IMG/VR virus record: IMGVR_UViG_3300005536_000289
Span: 1-38,070 of that record
DNA length: 38,070 bases
Reading direction: 5' to 3' (one strand)
Source of the DNA: a virus
The notes below the pieces were generated by a model, which saw nothing but the letters and a program-made list of their open reading frames with translations, had not been told where the DNA came from and made no database searches. The translations under genes and the position numbers were made by a program. The stretch's first letter is position 1, and each line of letters begins with the position of its first letter. Shown here piece after piece: positions 6,701-13,667 of the stretch.

Positions 6701-6722
6701 AGTCTAGGCCCACGCCTGGACT
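6701..6722. other. Inverted repeat downstream of the recombinase (possible recombination core or terminator)
   Basis: AGTCTAGGC (6701-6709) and GCCTGGACT (6714-6722) pair over 9 bp with one wobble around the centre CCAC. Tyrosine recombinase cores are built from arms of 9-13 bp around a short spacer, though usually 6-8 nt, so four is short. It could also fold in RNA as a hairpin; no U-run follows, so a classical terminator is unlikely. Confidence 0.35.
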
Positions 6723-6759
6723 ATGTCAATTAACTCAGTCAAACGAAAGGCAAAACGCA

Positions 6760-7203
6760 ATGAAAGACCCGAAAGACCTCCCCGGAGGCCAAGGCCGTCA
6801 GACAGCAGACACCAGCGCCACAGGATCGGCGCCGGCGAGATCTGAAACCGAAAGCGAGAAACCGACCGGCGAGCTCGAGCGCGTCGACGAAGGAAACAAA
6901 ACGGACGAGACCCACGACAAGGCGCGCGCGGCCGGCGCCTCGACGGGAATCGTGGAAACCGCGGAGACCAACTCGGCGCCGCTCGCCGGCGGCTTTGAAC
7001 CGTTTCGCCTCTATGCAAATAGAGCGCTCCGACGGAACCCGGCCGCGATGAAGATCAACCACATGGACCGCGAACAAACGCTCACGGAGATCACGCCCGA
7101 CGGCCAGCTCCGTCTCGAATTGGACGGCGCCGCGACGCTGATTCCCTTTGACGATCGCGTGATCCCGACTGTCCTCGAGCAACTCTACGGAGTGAGGGAG
7201 TAG
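6760..7203 (+). CDS. Hypothetical protein, disordered N-terminus
   Basis: An AAAGG ribosome binding site precedes the ATG. Of 147 residues the first 80 or so are Gly/Ser/Thr/Glu-rich and likely disordered. The C-terminal 65 residues look folded (FEPFRLYANRALRRNPAAMK, then TLTEITPDGQLRLELDG). I do not recognise the family. It is the first gene after the recombinase and its 180-nt gap, so it may open a separate early transcript. Confidence 0.6.
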   Translation: MKDPKDLPGGQGRQTADTSATGSAPARSETESEKPTGELERVDEGNKTDETHDKARAAGASTGIVETAETNSAPLAGGFEPFRLYANRALRRNPAAMKINHMDREQTLTEITPDGQLRLELDGAATLIPFDDRVIPTVLEQLYGVRE

Positions 7204-7210
7204 ATCTCGA

Positions 7211-7387
7211 ATGCGCGGAACCGTTATCCGTTGTCACAAATGCGGCGCCGCCAGACAGACGAAACGCAACCGCGATCCGATCGCGATCTGCTTTTGTCTG
7301 CCATGGGAAGGCGAGCGCCCGTTTGTAAAGATCACGAACCCTCGGGAGTTAGGACCACACTCGGGGAAATTCGTGCAGAGAGAGTAA
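7211..7387 (+). CDS. 58-residue zinc-ribbon-like protein
   Basis: ATG 7211 to TAA 7385-7387 gives a compact protein with paired cysteines Cys8/Cys11 (CHKC) and Cys27/Cys29 (CFC), spaced as in small zinc ribbons, with basic residues between them (RQTKRNRD). It starts 7 nt after the previous gene in the same operon. A frame shifted by one base in the same region lacks such structure and is taken as a shadow. Function unknown; nucleic-acid or protein binding is plausible. Confidence 0.55.
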   Translation: MRGTVIRCHKCGAARQTKRNRDPIAICFCLPWEGERPFVKITNPRELGPHSGKFVQRE

Positions 7388-7425
7388 ACAACCCTTGCAG
7401 CCAAAACACTCTGCAGGATGAATAA

Positions 7426-7468
7426 ACGGCGAGGCCCGCCGTGCAAATCACTCGAGAGGCCTCGCCGT
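7426..7468 (+). promoter_or_regulatory. Perfect 11-bp stem-loop in the leader of the next gene
   Basis: ACGGCGAGGCC (7426-7436) pairs perfectly with GGCCTCGCCGT (7458-7468) around a 21-nt loop. It lies in a 110-nt gap, 30 nt before a gene with a strong GAAGGAGGAAA ribosome binding site. No U-tract follows, so it is more likely an mRNA structural or protein-binding element than an intrinsic terminator. A second short hairpin (TGCAG/CTGCA, about 7396-7415) precedes it. Confidence 0.5.
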
Positions 7469-7497
7469 CCCAAACCCAACGAAGGAGGAAACCCAAG

Positions 7498-8112
7498 ATG
7501 AACGTCCGAACCATCGAAGTCCCGGCCGAGCTGGCCAGATTCAAACTTGACGAATACAAAGCCCTCCGCGAGAACCAGCGCACCACCGAGGACCGTCTCC
7601 TCGAGCGCGCCTACAAGGCCGTCGCCGGCGGCGCCCGCGTGATCGATATCAGCGAGGCCTTTAGGTCGACCGGCTTAAACGAACAAGGCCAGCCACGCCT
7701 CGCGATCGCGCGCGCCGACGGGAAATTCTGCTGCTTTCGCCACGACGCCGAATTCCAATCACACCGGATCTTGCCCTCCGGATATCGGCCCGGCTTTACC
7801 ATCAATGAGACCTGGAACAGCCTCGCGAAGCGAGCCAACATTCTCCTCCCGATCGGAGTTTTCGGAGCCGTTCCCCAAAATAACCGCGTCGGTTTTGTCC
7901 GCACCGCGGTCCCGCACATTCCACCGAGCGCGCGGCCGGCCTACAAACTCGAGAACTACCACATTCTTTTCGAAGTGAAGGAATGGGAGCGCTACAACGT
8001 CGACCCCTATTTGTTGAAACGGATCTCCGGCTACCTCTTCATCGTCGAGGCCGAATGGGAGCTCACCGAGCTCGAGGCCTCGCTCCTGGGTTCAATGTTG
8101 GAGGGGAAATAA
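7498..8112 (+). CDS. Hypothetical early protein, well expressed by its ribosome binding site
   Basis: ATG 7498 follows GAAGGAGG at a good distance; the frame opens farther upstream inside the hairpin leader and has no comparable site there. The 204-residue protein starts with a helical stretch (residues 8-50) and continues as a mixed alpha/beta protein: a DGKFCCFRHDAEF segment near 75-90, a hydrophobic ILLPIGVFGAVP stretch near 120, and FIVEAEWELTELEASLLGSM at the end. There is no signal peptide. I do not recognise it. The strong translation signal suggests an abundant early protein. Confidence 0.65.
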   Translation: MNVRTIEVPAELARFKLDEYKALRENQRTTEDRLLERAYKAVAGGARVIDISEAFRSTGLNEQGQPRLAIARADGKFCCFRHDAEFQSHRILPSGYRPGFTINETWNSLAKRANILLPIGVFGAVPQNNRVGFVRTAVPHIPPSARPAYKLENYHILFEVKEWERYNVDPYLLKRISGYLFIVEAEWELTELEASLLGSMLEGK

Positions 8113-8113
8113 A

Positions 8114-8407
8114 ATGTCAGTCGACAAGGACCAGCTCCTAATGTTCCAAGCCCAGCGCTACATGGAAACCCTCGGCGTCCGCGCCGTGAATCTAACGCTC
8201 GACCTTGAGATCGCGATCGGAATGATCGGCTTTGTCCAACTTGGACTCCGACACCCGGAGGCCAACAGAACACCGACCGCCGAAATGATGCGAGCGTTTC
8301 TCAATCAACTAATCGGCCAGATCGATCCGAAGTGCGGCCCGCTCTATGAAATTCTGATGAGAGGCTTCGACGAGGACTTCGACGTAATAAGGAAGCCTGG
8401 ACCGTGA
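8114..8407 (+). CDS. Hypothetical helical protein
   Basis: The 97-residue product is almost entirely helical by pattern (DQLLMFQAQRYMETLGVRAV, then LDLEIAIGMIGFVQLGLRH). A GGAGGGGAAA ribosome binding site overlaps the end of the upstream gene and the start lies 1 nt after its stop. No family is recognised. The stop shares 4 nt with the next gene (GTGA), so expression is coupled. Confidence 0.6.
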   Translation: MSVDKDQLLMFQAQRYMETLGVRAVNLTLDLEIAIGMIGFVQLGLRHPEANRTPTAEMMRAFLNQLIGQIDPKCGPLYEILMRGFDEDFDVIRKPGP

Positions 8408-8682
8408 AACATTGCGAGCAATGCGGCCGCCAGACCGACTACCTATTCCGCGGGACACTCACCACAAAGGCGACGAGCTACGGAATAGATCCAAACTCAA
8501 AGGCGCGAAAGCCGCGAGTGATTGCCCTCGGCCTGGTCGACGTGCACAGACCCGCCGAAGTCTGCCAACGATGCCGGCCTCCGAGTAACCTCGAGAAGAA
8601 AGAGATCCTCGAGGAGGGGAAATACAAAGGCCAAAGCCTGGAGTTGAGGAGGCCACGCCGTGAGCGAACAACGAACCAATGA
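8404..8682 (+). CDS. Zinc-ribbon-like small protein
   Basis: It starts at GTG 8404 overlapping the upstream stop. The 92 residues hold two Cys pairs, CEQC at 4-7 and CQRC at 54-57, the usual spacing for a zinc ribbon with a 45-residue insertion of beta type. The C-terminal 30 residues are charged and basic. The zinc-site prediction is fairly good; the target is unknown. It overlaps the next gene by 23 nt. Confidence 0.6.
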   Translation: MKHCEQCGRQTDYLFRGTLTTKATSYGIDPNSKARKPRVIALGLVDVHRPAEVCQRCRPPSNLEKKEILEEGKYKGQSLELRRPRRERTTNQ

Positions 8683-9352
8683 CAACCACCTGATCGAAAA
8701 CGCGAGGAAGGTTTCGCGTTACATGAGGGACACGCTCGAGGAACTCAAACAGATGCTCGACGGCGATCCACTAAAGAACGCAGAAGAGGAAGCGCCGCCG
8801 CCACCGCCGGCCGTGACCGTGACACCACCGGCCCCGATCGAAGAGGAGGAGAAGGCGGAGGATATGCTCCGCGCCGCCGGCGATCGCATCGACCCGCGCA
8901 GCAAAGCGAGGGAGTTTGGCGAATTTCTCAGCGACAGGATCTTCGGCCTCCCGATCATTGCGCGCGTCCCATACATTCCCAACAACCTCGCCGGCGAGGC
9001 TAACGGCCGCGACGAGCCGCTCCCCTACGAGGACCCGCTCAACGATCGCGATGTCATCCTCGACGCCCTCGACTGCGACGTCCTGGTCACAATGGACGCG
9101 GCGCCACAGGACCAGCTCGACCTCGAGCTCCACGTCGAGAGCTGCCCCACTTGCCAGGTCAACTACTTCAAACTGTGCGCCCATTGCCTCGAGATGAAGG
9201 TTTGCACCGATCAGCCGGTCCAACTACGACAGGCCCTCCCATTCGAAGGCGAGGACCAGGCCGAGGCCGTGACCTACTTCGCACGTCTTACACTGTGCCG
9301 ATCATGTAAACGTGATGCAGATAACACGCGCGGCCTCCTCCTCGAGGAGTGA
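8660..9352 (+). CDS. Multi-Cys-pair protein with Pro-rich linker
   Basis: GTG 8660 starts a 230-residue protein. Residues 1-40 form a helix, 41-66 are an acidic and proline-rich linker, 70-140 are mixed, and the C-terminal third holds Cys162/165 (CPTC), Cys173/176 (CAHC), Cys182 and Cys213/216 (CRSC). The first two pairs, with His158 (LELHVESCPTC), recall small zinc-finger domains such as anti-sigma-factor zinc fingers (HxxxCxxC), here without a membrane segment. A sigma or host-factor binding role is therefore worth considering, but it is only an analogy. Confidence 0.6.
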   Translation: MSEQRTNDNHLIENARKVSRYMRDTLEELKQMLDGDPLKNAEEEAPPPPPAVTVTPPAPIEEEEKAEDMLRAAGDRIDPRSKAREFGEFLSDRIFGLPIIARVPYIPNNLAGEANGRDEPLPYEDPLNDRDVILDALDCDVLVTMDAAPQDQLDLELHVESCPTCQVNYFKLCAHCLEMKVCTDQPVQLRQALPFEGEDQAEAVTYFARLTLCRSCKRDADNTRGLLLEE

Positions 9353-9502
9353 CACGGTCGCGATCGACGCGGGTCCTCCGCCAGCTTTTGCCGTGCGGGG
9401 TGCTTCGCCCTTCGCCCACCCTCGCCGGGTCGACAGCTACAAATTATTTTTTGATTTCAGCAGCAACTCCGCCACCCAACAGAAAGGATCACTAAAGCAA
9501 AA
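9353..9502. other. Gap with imperfect hairpin and AT-rich tract
   Basis: The 150-nt gap has an imperfect 8-bp stem (GCGGGGTG near 9396 pairing with CACCCTCGC near 9418, one bulge) and, about 15-35 nt later, the most AT-rich stretch of the neighbourhood (9441-9460, with a run of six T). This may end the upstream transcript or hold a promoter for the downstream block. No clear -35/-10 pair is seen. Confidence 0.35.
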
Positions 9503-10057
9503 ATGGAACTCGAAAATACTTTCACCGAGGACGACACAACCGAAACCCGAATCGCCAAATTAAACGCGCTTGCCGGTCTCGACCTTTCGCTCAATATCGA
9601 CGGCCCGCGCCTTCACCTGGTGAACGGCCCCGAACGCACGTACTACACCGGAAACTTTGACAACACCGCCGAACTCTTCCAGTGGACCGCCGCCTTTGCG
9701 CTCGGTTACCGACTCCGCGCCCGCCATTCACATATGACCGCGGCCCTGTCATTTGTTCGGGGAAACCGAATCGTTAATTTCCTAAATGAACTCCTCGAAA
9801 TTGATCCCGCCGCCGTCTCCGCCCTGATAGCCGCTCGCGTTCCCTGCAACCAGTTCCTCGCCGATCATCCGACCGTCCAAATCGGAGAAGAAAGGGGCGA
9901 ATTCCGAGTCGGCTTGCTCGGCCTACTAAATGGCCTTTGCGGAACGCGCGAAAACGGCTACGGATTCATAAACGCGATCTATGACGGAGACGCCGACCAA
10001 CTCGGGAACCTGGTCCGCTTTGAAGTCCACACAGACGAGCCGAAAGAGTCCACATGA
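9503..10057 (+). CDS. Hypothetical protein
   Basis: The 184-residue product has an acidic start (MELENTFTEDDTTETRIAKL), a central beta/alpha portion (LHLVNGPERTYYTGNFDNTA, then LFQWTAAFALGYRLRARH) and a Gly-rich region (LLGLLNGLCGTRENGYGF). The hydrophobic parts are amphipathic rather than membrane-spanning. An AGAAAGGA lies about 15 nt before the ATG, a long spacing. It is the first gene after an AT-rich gap, so it may start a transcription unit. Family not recognised. Confidence 0.6.
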   Translation: MELENTFTEDDTTETRIAKLNALAGLDLSLNIDGPRLHLVNGPERTYYTGNFDNTAELFQWTAAFALGYRLRARHSHMTAALSFVRGNRIVNFLNELLEIDPAAVSALIAARVPCNQFLADHPTVQIGEERGEFRVGLLGLLNGLCGTRENGYGFINAIYDGDADQLGNLVRFEVHTDEPKEST

Positions 10058-10341
10058 TGAAAAACGCTCAAAAGGGACGAACCGACATTCAATATCTCAA
10101 TTTCGATCCGTTCGCCGGCGACCGCGACGTCCGTATTGAGTGTTACAAAGTCGCGCTCGTCACCACCCGGACGCCGCACGTTTGCAGCGCGAGCTATCTA
10201 CTCGAAACCGACAAGGGCCACACTATCGACCCAGGAACGAAAGCCAAACGAGAGACCGCCAAAGTCGACGGAACTTTCGGGACTTGCTACCAGTGCCTTC
10301 CCTGCCTGGACCGTCTAATGGACGAGGCCTTTGGAATCTAA
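10054..10341 (+). CDS. Small Cys-rich protein
   Basis: An ATGA overlap with the upstream gene sets the start. The 95-residue protein has Cys30, His42/Cys44 and a C-terminal CYQCLPC cluster (Cys78, 81, 84), enough for at least one zinc site. The N-terminal 25 residues include FDPFAGDRDVRIECYKVALV, a beta-type segment. It is another member of the small Cys-pair proteins of this early region. No family is recognised. Confidence 0.6.
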   Translation: MMKNAQKGRTDIQYLNFDPFAGDRDVRIECYKVALVTTRTPHVCSASYLLETDKGHTIDPGTKAKRETAKVDGTFGTCYQCLPCLDRLMDEAFGI

Positions 10342-10355
10342 AGGAGCTAAATCGA

Positions 10356-10550
10356 ATGAACGAACAAAAGACCATCGGAGAACTCCTCCAAAAGTACTCA
10401 GCCGGTTTTTCAGTCGGGCCAGGCGGAGCCATTAACAAAACGCTCCTCGCGACCTCCCATTTTGTAAACGTCGCGCGCGAATACCCGGTCGCCCCGAGTA
10501 ACGGAGGATATTTAGTCGTTGAAGCCACCGAAGAGGGAGAAGAGCCGTGA
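10356..10550 (+). CDS. Hypothetical 64-residue protein
   Basis: An AAGGAGC ribosome binding site sits about 8 nt before ATG 10356, and the stop overlaps the next GTG start. The frame is open farther upstream but that part shadows the preceding gene. The product begins MNEQKTIGELLQKYSAGFSV and contains a short beta-type end (GGYLVVEATEEGEE). Not recognised. Confidence 0.5.
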   Translation: MNEQKTIGELLQKYSAGFSVGPGGAINKTLLATSHFVNVAREYPVAPSNGGYLVVEATEEGEEP

Positions 10551-10822
10551 TCAACTTCAACGATCCCAAGCTAGTCGCCATGCACGGAGACTCCTGGGTT
10601 GACGTTCAAGTCGCCTTCTACGATTTCATATGGAAAGCCGCGACGGCCATCGGCGCCGGCGATTTCAATAAACAGGTACTCGAGGAAGCGCGCCAGCAAA
10701 TCGAGCGCGAAGGATTCAGCGACGAATCAACCTTCTTTAGCCGCCACCTGGCCATTATGAAGGCCAAATTCAAGACGCAGGACGAAGCCTGGGACTCTTT
10801 CGTCACTCTTCATTCTCAATGA
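10547..10822 (+). CDS. Hypothetical helical protein
   Basis: It starts at GTG 10547 (GTGA overlap). The 91 residues form at least three amphipathic helices (DVQVAFYDFIWKAATAI; FNKQVLEEARQQIEREG; LAIMKAKFKTQDEAWDSF). No motif or family is recognised. It is coupled to the next gene by a 4-nt ATGA overlap. Confidence 0.5.
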   Translation: MINFNDPKLVAMHGDSWVDVQVAFYDFIWKAATAIGAGDFNKQVLEEARQQIEREGFSDESTFFSRHLAIMKAKFKTQDEAWDSFVTLHSQ

Positions 10823-11040
10823 AGGCGACGATCCGGATCACAAAATACGACTTCCACGAAGGCCGGCCGGCCGAGGAGTCGATTGTCCGAGTAACCGAGA
10901 TCACACATTGCGTCCCGATGCGCGGAGGCTATTCGTTGATCATGCTCACCAACGGAAGCTCGATCGCCGTCGTCGACTCAATCGAGGAACTCGAGCATAA
11001 GATCGACGCGTCCGAAGGCCTGGTCCCGGAAACATCTTAA
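10819..11040 (+). CDS. Hypothetical 73-residue beta-rich protein
   Basis: Starting in the ATGA overlap, this protein reads as successive beta strands (ATIRITKYDF, ESIVRVTEITHCVPM, YSLIMLTNGSSIAVVDS) with a terminal helix, which would suit a small barrel or SH3-like fold. The family is not known to me. It is the last gene of the early block before a 124-nt gap (11041-11164) in which I see no clear signal beyond a short A-run after the stop. Confidence 0.5.
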   Translation: MKATIRITKYDFHEGRPAEESIVRVTEITHCVPMRGGYSLIMLTNGSSIAVVDSIEELEHKIDASEGLVPETS

Positions 11041-11164
11041 AAAAACCTACCGCCCTCTGTTACTCTACGCTTGGCCACCACTCGCAACACGGCCGCCCTC
11101 CCGCTGGTCCGCCTGGAAAACCGTCGACACGCATCTAAACCCTGGGGAAGTTTTTCTCGAACCG

Positions 11165-11578
11165 ATGCAAACCGAAACCGCAGCCCGACAGCCCGGCCCT
11201 CCCGTACCTACAACCAACGCCTACGATCGCCGCCGAAAAAGAGGCCAGCGCCTCCTCGCGCGGCTTTCACGCCTGTCCTCCGACTACCCCGAATTCAAAA
11301 CCGCGATCGGCGAGTCCCTCGACCTCGTCACCATCCAGATCAACCGAAACCCTGAGAGCGACCGTCAACTGATTCTTCACGCGGTCCACCTCGGAGCCTG
11401 GACCATCGAAGAACTCGTGGACGAAACAAAACTCACCCGGGTCGAGATCCAAAGGATTCTCGACGAACTCCACGCCGCGAAAACCATCCTTCGCAAAGTG
11501 TCTCAGGAAAAGCCCGCGCTCCGCGGACGCCCCAAAATCCTCTGGCTGCCGGCGCCGAACCACCAGCCCGAACCCTAA
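11165..11578 (+). CDS. Winged-helix-like putative transcription regulator
   Basis: Residues about 70-125 of this 137-residue protein show a winged-helix pattern: helix (QLILHAVHLGAWT), a classical helix-turn-helix (TIEELVDETKLTRVEIQRIL) and a basic wing (ILRKVSQEKPALRGRPKILW). The N-terminal part is basic and likely disordered. It is flanked by gaps of 124 and 201 nt and lies just before the lysis and virion genes, so it may be a late-gene activator or a repressor. It is the best candidate regulator in the window besides the protein at 196-528. No CI- or Cro-like protein was seen. Confidence 0.6.
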   Translation: MQTETAARQPGPPVPTTNAYDRRRKRGQRLLARLSRLSSDYPEFKTAIGESLDLVTIQINRNPESDRQLILHAVHLGAWTIEELVDETKLTRVEIQRILDELHAAKTILRKVSQEKPALRGRPKILWLPAPNHQPEP

Positions 11579-11779
11579 TTCCCAACTCAGCCAAAAATAA
11601 ACTCCGCCGTCGGCCTTATTGTCGTCGATGCGGGCGATCGTCCGCGGAGCCACCCTCCCGGCCGACTTTCTAGTCCCTTCCAAGCGCCGGTCACAAGTCC
11701 CGAACGACTCAGACCGCTAGGAACGAAAGAGCCAGCCTAAAACCTCCGCACGAGAAGGGACGACGCCCGCGCTCCCACC
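11579..11779. other. Gap between early and late genes
   Basis: The 201-nt gap separates the winged-helix gene from the lysis block, making it a logical site for a late promoter or a transcription control point. It has a nested dyad (GCGGGCGATCGTCCGC around 11633-11648, and CTCCGC/GCGGAG outside it). I see no convincing promoter hexamers or U-rich terminator. Confidence 0.35.
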
Positions 11780-12715
11780 ATGCGAACGCTAACCAGCCAA
11801 CACCTCCAGAAACTCTTCCGTGGCCTCAGCCAGGCCAAGGCCAACGAATACGCGCCCCACTTTTCCGCCGCGGCCGATGAAGCAAAGATCAACACACGAG
11901 CGCGACTCTGCGCGTTCGTTGCCCAGCTTGGCCACGAATCGGTGGACCTCCAACACCTGAAGGAAATCTGGGGACCAACGCCGGCGCAGAAACGCTATGA
12001 CACACGCGTCGATCTGGGGAACACTCCCGAGGCCGACGGCGACGGGAAGCTCTACATGGGCCGCGGCGGCCTGCAGCGAACGGGGAAAACGAATTATCGC
12101 CGCTTCCAGGAAGCCACCGGCGTCCCGGTCCTCGCAAATCCCAAACTGCTCGAACTGCCAGAACACGCCTTCCGGTCCGACGCCCTTTACTGGAACGACA
12201 ACAATCTCAACCGGCTCGCCGACCAGCTCACCCTACGCGGCGACGCGAAGGATCTGGCTACCTTCGACAAAATCACGAAGCGGATCAATGGCGGCTACAA
12301 CGGCAAAGTCGATCGCCAGCGCCGCTACCTGGTAGCGATCGCCACTCTGCCGGCCGAACTCTTCGCGCCCGAACTCGCTCCGCCGGCGCACGGTTATCCC
12401 CCGCCAGTACAGACGTCCGCACTCGATCGCGTCAACTCCCACGTCAACCCACCGGCGCCCACTACGGAGCCGGAGAAACCGGTTGTCGACCCCGACAAAG
12501 TCCTCCTCGAAAAACTCGCCAAACACGAAGGCGCGCAAACCGTAGCCAAGAGCCTGGGAGCCCGACTCGCCAAACCCGCTGTCGTCGTTGCCGGCGCTCT
12601 GGCCGGCGGAAACGTCTACGCCTGGATCGCCCTGGCCGTCATCGTCGCCGCCCTCGCCCTGTACGCCTACAAGAACCGCGCGAGACTCCGCGCCCTCCTG
12701 GAAGGGATTTTATGA
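11780..12715 (+). CDS. GH19-type endolysin with C-terminal membrane segment
   Basis: Residues 1-200 match phage glycoside hydrolase 19 endolysins: the catalytic Glu53 in AFVAQLGHES, a second acidic residue at Glu62, the substrate-cleft motif GRGGLQRTGKTNYRRF near 94-109, and ITKRINGGYNGKVDRQRRY near 170-188. GH19 enzymes cut the glycan strands of peptidoglycan. A Pro/Thr-rich linker follows, then a Gly/Ala region and one clear transmembrane helix near 280-297 (AWIALAVIVAALALYAYK) with a basic end. Classical soluble endolysins lack such a tail; the anchor may restrict access to the wall until membrane energy collapses, or may link the enzyme to the virion or membrane. The stop overlaps the next start by 4 nt. 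Confidence 0.85.
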   Translation: MRTLTSQHLQKLFRGLSQAKANEYAPHFSAAADEAKINTRARLCAFVAQLGHESVDLQHLKEIWGPTPAQKRYDTRVDLGNTPEADGDGKLYMGRGGLQRTGKTNYRRFQEATGVPVLANPKLLELPEHAFRSDALYWNDNNLNRLADQLTLRGDAKDLATFDKITKRINGGYNGKVDRQRRYLVAIATLPAELFAPELAPPAHGYPPPVQTSALDRVNSHVNPPAPTTEPEKPVVDPDKVLLEKLAKHEGAQTVAKSLGARLAKPAVVVAGALAGGNVYAWIALAVIVAALALYAYKNRARLRALLEGIL

Positions 12716-13227
12716 GCGCCGAAACGAAGGAAGTCTCCGACCGGATCGACCAACTAATCGATCAGCTGCCCCAGGGCCGAACCGCGCGAGCCCTCGGCGC
12801 CGTCCGCCGGCATCCCTACATTGCGCTCGGGTTCGCCGTTGCCCTGTTCTACCTGGTCCTCGTTTTTGGGCCCGCGTTTTTCCTCGGAATACGCGAGAGC
12901 TTCAGCAACCGCGCGATCGAAAAAACCAAGGTCGAAGCCGCCGCAGAAAAAAACGCCAGCGATCAGGAGAAAATCAACGCCGGCCAATTTGAGATCGAGC
13001 GCAAAGCCGAGGACCTAAACCGTGAACAAGTACTGAAGCCGAAACGCGAAGAGGCCGCCGCCAACCTGGCCGAGGCCACCCGACGAAGGAAAGCCGCCGA
13101 GGAACTTTATGAGAAAAACCGCAACGCTCGCCGTCTCCCTGATCCTAACGATCTCAATTTCCGCCGGCGTAACTGCTCAGACCTCGCCGAACTCTACCCG
13201 GGCGAACGCTTCGCCGGCTGCCAGTAG
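12712..13227 (+). CDS. Inner-membrane coiled-coil protein, i-spanin candidate
   Basis: This 171-residue protein has a cytoplasmic-type N-terminus, one transmembrane segment at about 36-60 (YIALGFAVALFYLVLVFGPAF) and a long charged coiled coil (about 68-135) ending in a short segment with two cysteines (CSDLAELYPGERFAGC). That is the build of inner-membrane spanins (Rz type), which bridge to an outer-membrane partner and disrupt the outer membrane at lysis. The last 119 nt are shared, in another frame, with the next gene, as is typical of Rz/Rz1 pairs. It directly follows the endolysin. Identification rests on layout, not on sequence similarity. Confidence 0.55.
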   Translation: MSAETKEVSDRIDQLIDQLPQGRTARALGAVRRHPYIALGFAVALFYLVLVFGPAFFLGIRESFSNRAIEKTKVEAAAEKNASDQEKINAGQFEIERKAEDLNREQVLKPKREEAAANLAEATRRRKAAEELYEKNRNARRLPDPNDLNFRRRNCSDLAELYPGERFAGCQ

Positions 13228-13648
13228 CACCGTCCACGAACTCGGCCACGCCTCCGGTAATATCCCCGCCAGTAATACATCGGGAGTAATACAACCGGAG
13301 AAGGAACTCACGCCCGACCAGGCTATCGCCCTCCTGATCGCCGACCTCAAAGAGCTCCGCAAGCTTCACGAAGAAACCAAAGCCGAGCGCGACGCGGCCG
13401 TCGCCGCCCTCGAGGCCGAAAAGGCCGAGCGTCAGTCGGCCGAGCGCTCCTACTCTTCAGCCGAAAAACAGATCGCCACTTTGAACCAGTCGATCGGACA
13501 CCTGGAGCGAGCCATCGCCCTCCACGAAAAAACGATCGCCCTGGTCGAGAAACAGAGAGACGACGCCAAAGCCGACGCGAAACGCTCGAGGAAGGTCGCG
13601 ATCGTCTCAGCCCTGATCACCGCCGCCAAAGTTTTCGGAATTTTTTGA
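13109..13648 (+). CDS. Exported coiled-coil protein overlapping the i-spanin candidate
   Basis: The gene starts inside the previous one, with AGGAA upstream of ATG. The 179-residue product opens with a clear signal sequence (residues 1-24, MRKTATLAVSLILTISISAG, then VTAQ), continues with a Ser/Thr/Asn-rich linker, then a heptad-rich coiled coil (about 70-150), and ends with a hydrophobic helix (VAIVSALITAAKVFGIF). The o-spanin partner of Rz is normally a short lipoprotein; no lipobox cysteine is present here, and the chain is much longer. The C-terminal hydrophobic segment recalls unimolecular spanins, but those also carry a lipid anchor. It may be an unusual spanin partner or another envelope protein. 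Confidence 0.5.
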   Translation: MRKTATLAVSLILTISISAGVTAQTSPNSTRANASPAASSTVHELGHASGNIPASNTSGVIQPEKELTPDQAIALLIADLKELRKLHEETKAERDAAVAALEAEKAERQSAERSYSSAEKQIATLNQSIGHLERAIALHEKTIALVEKQRDDAKADAKRSRKVAIVSALITAAKVFGIF

Positions 13649-13667
13649 GAAAGAACCTCACCGCATC

